This document shows, in pieces, positions 1 through 8,542 of a stretch of DNA of 32,827 nucleotides (position 1 is its first letter; each line of letters begins with the position of its first letter). A program made the translations under genes and the position numbers. Under the pieces are notes generated by a model. That model saw only the letters and a list, made by a program, of their open reading frames with translations. It did not search any database and was not told the origin of the DNA. This stretch comes from a bacterium (lineage in GTDB: Bacteria; Pseudomonadota; Alphaproteobacteria; Caulobacterales; Caulobacteraceae): assembly GCA_006515835.1 (NCBI GenBank), contig VFBG01000014.1, positions 1 through 32,827 of the forward strand, given 5' to 3'.

Positions 1-1155
1 ACCCTGTTCCTGTTCTGCGACGTGCTGAACCCCGACACCGGCGAGCCCTACAACCGCGACAGCCGCTCGATGGCCAAGAAGGCCCTGGCCTATGTCCAGT
101 CCTCTGGCGTGGGCGACACCGTCTTCTTCGGCCCGGAAGCCGAGTTCTTCATCTTCGACGACGTTCGCTGGAGCACGGCCCCGCACGACACGGGCTACAC
201 CTACGATTCGATCGAGCTGCCGGCCAATACGGGCGCGGAGTATTCCGAAGGCAACATGGGGCACCGCCCCGGGCCCAAGGGCGGCTATTTCCCGGTCAAC
301 CCGACCGACAGCGCCCAGGACCTGCGCGGTGAGATGCTGGGCGTGATGCGCGACCTGGGCATGCAGCCCGAGAAACATCACCACGAGGTTGCCCCGGCCC
401 AGCACGAACTGGGCCTGAAGTTCAGCGACCTGCTGACCATGGCCGACCGGCTCCAGCTCTACAAATACGTCATCCACAACGTCGCGGCCGCCTACGGCAA
501 GTCGGCCACCTTCATGGCCAAGCCGACCTTCGGCGACAACGGCTCGGGCATGCATGTCCACCAGTCGATCTGGCGTGACGGCAAGCCTCTGTTCGCGGGC
601 GACAAATACGCCGGCCTGTCGGACCTTTGTCTTTGGTACATCGGCGGCATCATCAAACACGCCAAGGCCATCAACGCCTTCGCCAACTCGACGACCAACT
701 CCTACAAGCGGCTGGTCCCCGGCTACGAAGCGCCGGTCAAACTGGCCTATTCGTCGCGCAACCGCTCGGCGTCGATCCGCATCCCGTTCGTCAACTCGCC
801 CAAGGCCAAGCGCATCGAAGCCCGCTTCCCCGATCCGATGGGCAACCCCTATCTGACCTTCGTGGCCCTGCTGATGGCTGGCCTCGACGGCATCGAAAAC
901 CGCATCGATCCGGGCGCGCCCGCCGACAAGAACCTCTACGATCTGCCGCCCGAAGAGCGCGGCTCCATCCCCGAAGTCTGCGGCTCGCTGAAAGAGGCGC
1001 TGGACGCCCTCGACCAGGACCGCGCCTTCCTCAAGAAGGGCGGCGTCATGGATGACGACTTCATCGACAGCTACATCGAGCTGAAGATGGAAGAGGTGAT
1101 GCGCCTGCAACTGCACCCGCACCCGGTCGAATTCGACATGTACTACAGCTGCTGA
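1..1155 (+). CDS. glnA: Glutamine synthetase type I, 5' truncated by the window edge
   Basis: Frame is open from base 1 ([22 protein letters not shown]...). GS motifs present: [29 protein letters not shown], and the C-terminal [13 protein letters not shown]. Confidence 0.97.
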   Translation, partial: TLFLFCDVLNPDTGEPYNRDSRSMAKKALAYVQSSGVGDTVFFGPEAEFFIFDDVRWSTAPHDTGYTYDSIELPANTGAEYSEGNMGHRPGPKGGYFPVNPTDSAQDLRGEMLGVMRDLGMQPEKHHHEVAPAQHELGLKFSDLLTMADRLQLYKYVIHNVAAAYGKSATFMAKPTFGDNGSGMHVHQSIWRDGKPLFAGDKYAGLSDLCLWYIGGIIKHAKAINAFANSTTNSYKRLVPGYEAPVKLAYSSRNRSASIRIPFVNSPKAKRIEARFPDPMGNPYLTFVALLMAGLDGIENRIDPGAPADKNLYDLPPEERGSIPEVCGSLKEALDALDQDRAFLKKGGVMDDDFIDSYIELKMEEVMRLQLHPHPVEFDMYYSC

Positions 1156-1184
1156 TCGACAAGACGGTCTGCTGATCGCCAGAA

Positions 1185-1216
1185 GGGGCCGGACGGGCGA
1201 CCGACCGGCCCTTTTT
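1185..1216 (+). terminator. Rho-independent terminator after glnA
   Basis: GGGCCGG-A-CGG [GCGA] CCG-A-CCGGCCC followed by TTTTT. Confidence 0.85.
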
Positions 1217-1255
1217 GCTGCCACCAAAGCTTGGCTTTGGCTTTGAGGTGGCAGG

Positions 1256-2689
1256 ATGAGCAGAAGATTGGTGTTCGGGGTGCTGGCAGCCGGTTTGTCT
1301 CTGGCGCTTGCGGGCTCGGCCGTGGCGCAGACCCTTCCGGATCGACTGCAGGCCGAGGCCGGTTCTGTGGGCCGCCGCATCGATGGCGAAGTGGTGCCTG
1401 AGGGCTGGACCCTTAGCCAATCGTTGAGCCCGGCCGTCTTCGGTGTGGCCGTCGAACCGGGCCGGACGAAGGAAGTCTGCTTTTTCTCGGGCGAGAACGT
1501 ACTTTGCCGTACTCTGTCGAGCGGTCAGATCCATGACTTGGTCATCAGCTACGAAGGCGTCGACTACCCGACCCGGATCGAAGCGGTCCAGCCCCCGGCG
1601 GTTTTCGACGCCGCCTATCAGGATGAATACCGGGGTCGGACGACGATCCTGATTCCCGAAGTCTACGAGTTGGTGAACATCGCCATCGCCCTGACGCCTT
1701 CGGCCCTGGCCAACCCGGGCCTGGCGTACCGCGATACGCCCTACTACGGCGAGGTGATGTCGCACTTCGAGCGCTTCAAGGATGATCCGCTGATCATCGC
1801 TCTGGATGCGGAGTTGAAACAGGACGCCTTGAAATATTTCCGCCTGAAGATGAACGGCTACGCCTTCGAGTATGACGATTCAGGTCATATCGTGCGCAGC
1901 CAGATCTACGATCGTACAGGGTTCGTCATCGATGCGGTCAACACGTTAGCGCCCTACCACGCGCTGCTTCAGGCCTTCTCGGACCGGAGCGGATTTCGGG
2001 ACTTCTACATCGCCCACCGCCCGCTCTATGACGAGCAGATCGCATATCTCAGGGACGAGATAGATGTCGCGGGTGCGACGGAATGGCTGCAAGGCAATTT
2101 CCCGGCGGTCAGGCCCTATGACGCCACGAAGATCATTTTCTCACCCCTCGTAGGCGCGAACCAGTCGTTGACTACATTCGATAGCAATGGCTTCCGCGAA
2201 CTTCAGCCCCACGTCAATTTTCCCTATTCGCGTCCGGGTCTGGAACATCTGACTCCAAACGATCTCGCGCTGGTTCGGGGCACGATCCTGTTCACCGAGA
2301 TGAACCATGGCTTCATCAAGGCTACGCCCGAGCTGCGCTCCGATATCGAGAAGGTTTTTGCTGATCGCGCATTCTGGACCAAGGCAGGCAGTGCGGGCGA
2401 CCTCTATTCGGCGCCCGAGTCCTTGTTCAATGAATATATGAACTGGGCGCTCGTGAGCCTCTACTATCACGACAAGGCGGATGCTGTTGATCGTGACGAA
2501 CTGGTCGAACGGGTCAATCCGGTCATGGAGCGCCGCGGTTTCACACAGTTCACTGCCTTCAACTGCTACCTGCTGGATCTCTATGCGAACCGGCCTGAAG
2601 GCGCGACACTGGCGGATCTTTATCCGCAGATCGTCGCGTGGACGGTGGCCTATCAGGCCGCGCCTCGACCGTCGCAACCCGTGCAATGA
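1256..2689 (+). CDS. Secreted protein of unknown function, possibly DUF4932-like
   Basis: 477-aa ORF with an N-terminal signal peptide (MSRRLVFGVLAAGLSLALAGSAVAQ). The segment ILFTEMNHGFIKATPE resembles a metallopeptidase-type E-x-N-H motif; family assignment is from memory. Confidence 0.7.
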   Translation: MSRRLVFGVLAAGLSLALAGSAVAQTLPDRLQAEAGSVGRRIDGEVVPEGWTLSQSLSPAVFGVAVEPGRTKEVCFFSGENVLCRTLSSGQIHDLVISYEGVDYPTRIEAVQPPAVFDAAYQDEYRGRTTILIPEVYELVNIAIALTPSALANPGLAYRDTPYYGEVMSHFERFKDDPLIIALDAELKQDALKYFRLKMNGYAFEYDDSGHIVRSQIYDRTGFVIDAVNTLAPYHALLQAFSDRSGFRDFYIAHRPLYDEQIAYLRDEIDVAGATEWLQGNFPAVRPYDATKIIFSPLVGANQSLTTFDSNGFRELQPHVNFPYSRPGLEHLTPNDLALVRGTILFTEMNHGFIKATPELRSDIEKVFADRAFWTKAGSAGDLYSAPESLFNEYMNWALVSLYYHDKADAVDRDELVERVNPVMERRGFTQFTAFNCYLLDLYANRPEGATLADLYPQIVAWTVAYQAAPRPSQPVQ

Positions 2690-2698
2690 CGGAAAGGG

Positions 2699-2725
2699 AG
2701 CCGGACGGGCAACCGTCCGGCTTTT
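2699..2725 (+). terminator. Rho-independent terminator
   Basis: Perfect 10-bp stem AGCCGGACGG [GCAA] CCGTCCGGCT, then T run. Confidence 0.88.
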
Positions 2726-2740
2726 GACCTTCCGCGGGTT

Positions 2741-3016
2741 CTAGCGGTTGGTTGTCTCGACCTCGATGCCGTTGCGGCCTGCGCGGACCGTCGTGCTGTC
2801 GCCGTCGCGGCGATCCTCGATGACGACAGGCGGGGCGGGAACCTGAACCTCACGCTCGACGACCACAGGAGCGGCGGGGACCTCGCGCTCGATGATCGTC
2901 GTCGTATGAGTCTCGCGGTCGGCGTCCGCGGTTTCAGCTGCGGGGGTGCAGGCGGCGGTTGCGAAGGCGATGGCGCTGACAGCAGCGACGGCGGTGAGCG
3001 TGTGGCGGATGGTCAT
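2741..3016 (-). CDS. Small putative lipoprotein
   Basis: MTIRHTLTAVAAVSAIAFATAACTPAAET: signal peptide with lipobox (ATAAC), then a low-complexity VVVEREVQVPAPP region. Confidence 0.65.
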   Translation of the reverse strand: MTIRHTLTAVAAVSAIAFATAACTPAAETADADRETHTTTIIEREVPAAPVVVEREVQVPAPPVVIEDRRDGDSTTVRAGRNGIEVETTNR

Positions 3017-3073
3017 GGGCGAACTCCTGAATGGTAACCCCCTGCTAACGGCCACGCTCGACCGTTGTTCCGC

Positions 3074-4120
3074 CTAGTGCAGGCTGACCGCCACGGGGTT
3101 CCAGCTCTCTACCGGCTGGATCTCGGCCGGGAAGGTGATGCGCACGCCGCCCCCGCCGCCGCCCGGTGCGCCGCGGGTAATCAGCAGCCGTCCGCCCAGT
3201 TGTTCGGTGATCGCTTCGAACAGGGGGATATTGTCGGGCGCAGGCCCTTCGCCCTCGGTCACCGCCAGATTCAGGAACCTGTCCCGGCCGTCCTCGTCGA
3301 GGGTGATCGCTAGGGCGACCGAGGCGCGCTGGGCTTTCAGGGTGTTCAGATATTCCAGCAGGACCAGCCCCAGCGAGGTCGCCTGCTCCAGCGGGATGTC
3401 GCGCGCGCCGCCTGAGATGCGGACGCGATCGGACGGCACCCCGCCCCTGGCCGCGGCGACCTCGACCAGTTTGCGGGCGAAGGCCTCGAACGGAATGCGA
3501 CGGTCGACCCCTCCGGTGAACTCCCGGTGGGTTCGTGAGATAACCAGAGTGCGCGAGGCGGCGTTGCTCAACACCCGCGAAACGACCGGATCGGCTTCCT
3601 CACGGGCCCGCAGCTGCAGGATGGCGGAGATCAACTGCAGATGATCGGTCGTACGCTGGGCGTGGTCGCGGAACAGCTCGGCCTGCCCCATGGCCAGGGC
3701 TTCGACCTGGGCGTGTTTGGTGGTCAGTGTGTTGAGCCGGGCGCGGATCGTGCTGAGCACATGGATCAGCAACAGCGATGAGACGAGGAAGAAGCCCAGG
3801 GCGACCATGGCCCTGCCGTCGGTCGGGAAGGAGAAGGGCGTCGGTCCCATGAAATTATAGACGATCACGGTCGATAGCCCTGCCGCCATAAGCCCGGGCC
3901 GCGCGCCCAACCAGTAGGCGGACAGGATCACGCCCGGATAGAAGCAGGTGTAGCCGTAGCCGCTCGCAAGATAGGGCGAGAGCAGCACCCGCACCCAGAG
4001 CGAGATCAGCACCAGACCGGCTGCGGCCCAGTACCGGGCGCCGGGAATGCGCCTGAGTCGCGTCACCAGGGCGGCGATCAGGGCGGGTGGCGGCATCAGG
4101 AAAATGGGTGGCGAAACCAT
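3074..4120 (-). CDS. Membrane sensor histidine-kinase-like protein (DUF4118-type membrane domain plus HisKA_2/HWE-like region)
   Basis: Several N-terminal TM segments with YPGVILSAYWLGARPGL and FSFPTDGRAMVALGFFL. H-box-like HAQRTTDHLQLISAILQLRAR and C-terminal EQLGGRL...VRITFPA. Confidence 0.75.
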   Translation of the reverse strand: MVSPPIFLMPPPALIAALVTRLRRIPGARYWAAAGLVLISLWVRVLLSPYLASGYGYTCFYPGVILSAYWLGARPGLMAAGLSTVIVYNFMGPTPFSFPTDGRAMVALGFFLVSSLLLIHVLSTIRARLNTLTTKHAQVEALAMGQAELFRDHAQRTTDHLQLISAILQLRAREEADPVVSRVLSNAASRTLVISRTHREFTGGVDRRIPFEAFARKLVEVAAARGGVPSDRVRISGGARDIPLEQATSLGLVLLEYLNTLKAQRASVALAITLDEDGRDRFLNLAVTEGEGPAPDNIPLFEAITEQLGGRLLITRGAPGGGGGGVRITFPAEIQPVESWNPVAVSLH

Positions 4121-4160
4121 CTCGTCTCCCTAGCACAGCGGGCGCCTGGCGTCGCCCGGA

Positions 4161-5045
4161 TCAGGCCAGGCCCTCGGCGGTATCCGCCTTCTTCCGGCGG
4201 AACTCGATCAGCCGGACGCACCAGATCGAAATCTCGTAGAGCAGCACCAGTGGGACGGCGAGCATGATCTGGCTGATCGGATCGGGCGGGGTGACGACGG
4301 CGGCGACGACGACCACGGCCATGATGGCGTAGCGGCGACCCTCGGCCATGACCTTCGACGAAATGATCCCGGCGAGGCCCAGCAGGGTCATCACCACGGG
4401 CAGCTGGAAGCACAGGCCGAAGGCCAGCAGCAGGGCGGTGACCAGGTTCAGATAGTCCGACACCTTGGGCAGAAGGGCCGCCGAGACGCCGCCGCCGGTG
4501 ATCTGCTGGCTCAGAGAGAACCACATGACGAACGGCAGCATGACGAAATAGACCAGCGCCGCGCCCAGCATGAACAGCAGCGGGGCGGCGATCAGGAAGG
4601 GCAGGAAGGCGCCCTTTTCGTTGCGGTACAGACCGGGAGCCACAAAGCGGTACAGCTGCCAGGCCAGGACCGGGAAGGCCACGACGATGGCGCCGAAGCC
4701 CGCCAGCTTCATCTTGGTGAAGAGGATTTCCAGCGGCGCCGTATAGATCAGATTGACCGTCTGGCCGTCGACGCCGGGCAGGGGCTTGAGGCCTGCCGTC
4801 CCCATGATGAGGTCCAGCGGCGACACATGGCCGTGCGGTCCGACCGACTGATGGAAGGCCGCCGCGGTCGCGAACGGCTTGACCAGGAAGATGTACAGCG
4901 GCTCGGCGAAATAGAAGCAGCCGATGAAGCCGATGATGAAGGCGATCACGCAGATCACCAGCCGTCCGCGCAGCTCGATCAGATGATCCATAAGGGGCGC
5001 GCGCGACGCCTCGATCTCATCCTCGTCGGTCTCGAGCCGGCTCAC
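4161..5045 (-). CDS. tatC: Sec-independent protein translocase TatC
   Basis: MDHLIELRGRLVICVIAF, multi-TM, FPVLAWQLYRFVAPGLYRNEKGAFLPF. Confidence 0.96.
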   Translation of the reverse strand: MSRLETDEDEIEASRAPLMDHLIELRGRLVICVIAFIIGFIGCFYFAEPLYIFLVKPFATAAAFHQSVGPHGHVSPLDLIMGTAGLKPLPGVDGQTVNLIYTAPLEILFTKMKLAGFGAIVVAFPVLAWQLYRFVAPGLYRNEKGAFLPFLIAAPLLFMLGAALVYFVMLPFVMWFSLSQQITGGGVSAALLPKVSDYLNLVTALLLAFGLCFQLPVVMTLLGLAGIISSKVMAEGRRYAIMAVVVVAAVVTPPDPISQIMLAVPLVLLYEISIWCVRLIEFRRKKADTAEGLA

Positions 5046-5560
5046 AGGTCTACCTTCTTCGCGCGGATCGGCCGGGACTTGCCGCTGGCGGTCTTGATCG
5101 AGGCCACGGGCGCGGCGGCCTTGGTCGGCGTCTTGCGGGCTTTGGGCGCAGCCTTCGCCTTTGCCTTCGGCGCTGTCGCCGGCTCAGCCTCAAGCGGGGT
5201 CATCACCGGCGGGCTGTCGGGCCATTCGTCCGGTGCGGCCAGCATGACCGGCTGGTCCAGCGGCCGGTTCAGATCATCGCGGATCTCGCGGAAGGCGGCG
5301 TCAGCCTCGGCCCCCAGAGGTACCATGCCCTGACCCGTCCGCAGCGCCTGGACCTCCTTGCGCAGCTCGTCCAGCTCGGACTGGCGCGCCATCTCGTCGA
5401 AGCTTGAGCGGAACTCATTGGCCATGGCGCGGGCGCGGGCCATCACCTTGCCGATCTTGCGCATCAGCAACGGCAAATCCTTTGGCCCCACCACAAGCAG
5501 GGCCACGATGCCGATCACGAGGATTTCAAAGCCGCCGATACCGGGGCCGAGGCCACCCAT
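5042..5560 (-). CDS. tatB: Sec-independent translocase subunit TatB
   Basis: MGGLGPGIGGFEILVIGIVALLVVGPKDLPLLMRKIGK; overlaps tatC start by 4 nt. Confidence 0.92.
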   Translation of the reverse strand: MGGLGPGIGGFEILVIGIVALLVVGPKDLPLLMRKIGKVMARARAMANEFRSSFDEMARQSELDELRKEVQALRTGQGMVPLGAEADAAFREIRDDLNRPLDQPVMLAAPDEWPDSPPVMTPLEAEPATAPKAKAKAAPKARKTPTKAAAPVASIKTASGKSRPIRAKKVDL

Positions 5561-5589
5561 CCGTCAGGTCTCCGACGTCAATGCGGGGC

Positions 5590-5808
5590 TTACGATTTCA
5601 GGTCTTCTTTTTCGGCGTCGGTGCGAGGCAGGGCGCCCGCGCGCTCGTCCGAAGGCTTGTCCGAATCGGTGTCCTTCAGGCCTTCGCGGAAGGCCTTGAT
5701 GCCCTTGGCCGCGTCGCCCATCAGGCCCGACAGCTTGCCGCGCCCGCCGAACAACAGCAGGGCGACGATCGCGACGATGGCCCAGTGCCAGATGCCGAAA
5801 GTACCCAC
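5590..5808 (-). CDS. tatA: Twin-arginine translocase subunit TatA
   Basis: [44 protein letters not shown]. Confidence 0.95.
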   Translation of the reverse strand: MGTFGIWHWAIVAIVALLLFGGRGKLSGLMGDAAKGIKAFREGLKDTDSDKPSDERAGALPRTDAEKEDLKS

Positions 5809-5912
5809 GAACCGTCTCCTCGTTCGGGCCGATGCGCGGCCCGCTCAAACACTTGTGCCGCATATAGGCGCTTCAGTGGCGCGACGCCAAGCGAACCTGT
5901 TAGGAGGCGCGC

Positions 5913-6353
5913 ATGAGTCACGTGATCATCCACACCGACGGTGCCTGCAAGGGCAATCCCGGCCCTGGCGGCTGGGGTGCCATTCTCCAGACCGGTGGCG
6001 GTCATGAGAAGGAGCTGTGCGGCGGCGAGCCCCTGACCACCAACAACCGCATGGAACTGATGGGCGCCATCATGGCGCTGGAGGCCCTGTCCCGGCCTTG
6101 CCGCGTCGATCTGCACACCGACAGCAAATACGTCATGACCGGGATCACCGAATGGATCCACGGCTGGAAGGCGCGCGGCTGGAAGACTGCGGACAAGAAG
6201 CCGGTCAAGAACGAGGACCTTTGGAAGCGCCTCGACGTCGCCCGCGCGCGTCACGAGGTCAAATGGCACTGGGTCAAGGGCCATGCCGGCCATGAGCTGA
6301 ACGAACGCGCCGACGGTCTGGCCAACCGCGGGATCGAGGATATGCGGGGCTAG
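5913..6353 (+). CDS. rnhA: Ribonuclease HI
   Basis: [70 protein letters not shown]. Confidence 0.97.
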   Translation: MSHVIIHTDGACKGNPGPGGWGAILQTGGGHEKELCGGEPLTTNNRMELMGAIMALEALSRPCRVDLHTDSKYVMTGITEWIHGWKARGWKTADKKPVKNEDLWKRLDVARARHEVKWHWVKGHAGHELNERADGLANRGIEDMRG

Positions 6354-6369
6354 GGTGTCTTTCTCTTTC

Positions 6370-6501
6370 CGCTCATCCCCGCGAACGCGGGGACCCGGTC
6401 CTGTCCAGCTTGACGCTGGCATTTCAGGACAAGCGTATCAGCCCCGGCCGCCTGGACCGATCACCCAAAACACCGGGTCCCCGCTTTCGCGGGGATGAGC
6501 G
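6370..6501. repeat. Inverted pair of REP-like palindromes between convergent rnhA and nfeD
   Basis: 6370-6399 CGCTCATCCCCGCGAACGCGGGGACCCGGT is the reverse complement of 6472-6501 with 1 mismatch in 30. Each arm is itself a hairpin (CCCCGC-4nt-GCGGGG). Confidence 0.9.
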
Positions 6502-6509
6502 GACTATAC

Positions 6510-6968
6510 TCAAGCCGCCCGAACCCGCAGCTTCGGTCCGTCCATGCCCTCGACGATGACGCTCTCGCCGGCGAGGGGCGCAGCGCCCTCGATCTCGGCG
6601 ACCCATTCGGCACCCGAGACGAACACCCGGCCGCGGCCGTCGACGAAGCCCTGGACCACCTGGGCCCTCTGGCCGATCAGCCGGACGTCGCGGGCGTTGA
6701 TGTCGGGCGCGTCGGACGGATTGACCCGCTGGATCAGCCGTCTGGACAGAAGGGTGGCGACTACGGTGAGGGCGGCGAACAGGGCCACCTCTCCAGCGAA
6801 TCCCAACGGCAGGCCGAGCGCGGTGACCACCGCCACCACCCCCGCCGACACCGCCGGCCAAAGCAGCCATTCGGTCGAGAAGGCGGCTTCCACCGCCAGC
6901 AGCAGCACGCCCAGAGCCAGCCAGATCCAGAACGGCTGGGCCGCGTGCAGGTCAGTCAGGGCTTCCAT
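6510..6968 (-). CDS. NfeD family membrane protein
   Basis: TM-rich N-terminus and OB-fold-like C-terminus (INARDVRLIGQRAQVVQGFVDGRGRVFVSGAEWVAEI), adjacent to an SPFH gene. Confidence 0.88.
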   Translation of the reverse strand: MEALTDLHAAQPFWIWLALGVLLLAVEAAFSTEWLLWPAVSAGVVAVVTALGLPLGFAGEVALFAALTVVATLLSRRLIQRVNPSDAPDINARDVRLIGQRAQVVQGFVDGRGRVFVSGAEWVAEIEGAAPLAGESVIVEGMDGPKLRVRAA

Positions 6969-6971
6969 GGA

Positions 6972-7981
6972 TCAGGTCCTCGGAACGGAGGGGCGGGGCG
7001 GGCGCGGCGGCGTCACGCGAGCAGGAGCAGGCGGCGGAGGCGGGGCGTCGCGGCGAACATCGCTGCGGCCCTGCTGCTGTTCCTTCGCCAGGCCGACCAG
7101 TTCGCCGAGGCCGGCGATGGTGCCGACGAGGCCGGACATCTCAGCCGGCACGATGACCGTCTTGGCCGTCGGGTTGCGCGCCAGTTCGGCGAAGGCCTCG
7201 ACGTATTTCTGGGCGACGAAATAGTTGATGGCGTTCACGTCACCGGCCGCGATGGCCTGGGACACCATGGCGGTCGCCTTGGCCTCGGCCTCGGCTTCGC
7301 GTTCGCGGGCTTCGGCGTCGCGGAAGGCGGCTTCACGGCGGCCTTCGGCTTCCAGAATGGCGGCCTGCTTGGCGCCTTCAGCGCGGGCGATCGCGGCCTG
7401 TTTCTCGCCGTCGGCCTCGGTGATGACGGCGCGGCGTTCGCGCTCGGCCTTCATCTGGCGCGCCATGGCGTTGGTAATGTCGGCCGGCGGGGTCAGGTCC
7501 TTGATCTCGATCCGGTTGACCTTGACGCCCCACGGCTCGGTCGCCGCGTCGATTACGGTCAGCAGGCGCGAGTTGATCGAGTCGCGCTGGAACAGCACCT
7601 CGTCCAGCTCCATCGAACCGACCACGGTGCGCAGATTGGTCGAGCACAGCTGGGTGATGGCGTAGGGCAGGTTCTCGATCCGATAGGCGGCGGCCGAGGC
7701 CTCCATCACCTGGATGAAGACGATGGCGTCGACCTTCACCATGGCTTGGTGATGACCTCTTGTTGAGGCACATCAAGAACCTGTTCCATCATGTTCATGC
7801 GTCGGCCGATGCGCTCGACGAATGGCGTCAGGATGCTGATGCCGGGTGCGAGGGTGCGCGTGTATTTGCCGAACCGTTCGACGGTCATTTCGCGGCCCTG
7901 GGGCACGATCTTGACCACGCTGAAGAGCAGCACAAAGGCCAGCACCACCAGTGCGACGGTGAATAGAAGCGACGTGTCCAT
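6972..7981 (-). pseudogene. SPFH/stomatin-like protein, reading frame interrupted near 7744
   Basis: N-terminal ORF 7736-7981 ends ...[17 protein letters not shown]-terminal ORF 6972-7742 begins [32 protein letters not shown]. Family sequence normally reads continuously ...ITKDNA(M)VKVDA.... Confidence 0.85.
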
Positions 7982-8075
7982 AATATCTCCCTGTCCCGAT
8001 CAGGTTAGCACCCTGTGGCCACCGCGCCACAGAAACCGGACACGGCGAAGATGACATCCGCGTAATCGTGCTCGT

Positions 8076-8486
8076 TCAACGCGCGTCGGCGGCCATCCGG
8101 ATGATCCGCCGCGTCTCGGACCAGTCGATCAACGATTCGACTTCGTTGAGCGCCACGAACCGCGCCTCGGCGGCGTCGTCGCCGGCGACCGGCTCGCCCG
8201 ACCGCCAGCGCGCGGCATAGTCGATCAGCACATAGTGCCGCCCCGCCTCGGGGAAGAGGCCGTCGACCACGTCGATCAGGCCGGTGATCTCCGCCTCGAC
8301 CCCCGTCTCCTCGCGCAGTTCCCGCAGGGCGGCGTCCATCGCCCGCTCGCCGGGTTCGATCCGCCCGCCGGGCAGGCTCCACTCGCCCTGCCGGGGCGGC
8401 GTTCCGCGCCGGATCAGCAGCACCGAATCGCCCCTCAGACAGACGACGCCGACGGCGGGAACGGGAGCGGGCAGGGAGACGGACAT
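8076..8486 (-). CDS. NUDIX hydrolase
   Basis: Nudix box GGRIEPGERAMDAALRELREETGVEAE. Start placed at MSVSLPAPVPAVGVV (ORF is open further upstream). Confidence 0.92.
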   Translation of the reverse strand: MSVSLPAPVPAVGVVCLRGDSVLLIRRGTPPRQGEWSLPGGRIEPGERAMDAALRELREETGVEAEITGLIDVVDGLFPEAGRHYVLIDYAARWRSGEPVAGDDAAEARFVALNEVESLIDWSETRRIIRMAADAR

Positions 8487-8542
8487 CCGCCAACCCTGAC
8501 ACGGCCCTTTCGCCGCGCCCACGACTTTGAGACAAGGGCGGC

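Noticed and set aside
6424-6870. Minus-strand ORF ending in SIVRSSPRKRGPGVLGDRSRRPGLIRLS
   Set aside because: The SSPRKRGP-type tail is translation of the REP-like palindrome; nfeD is the real gene on this strand.
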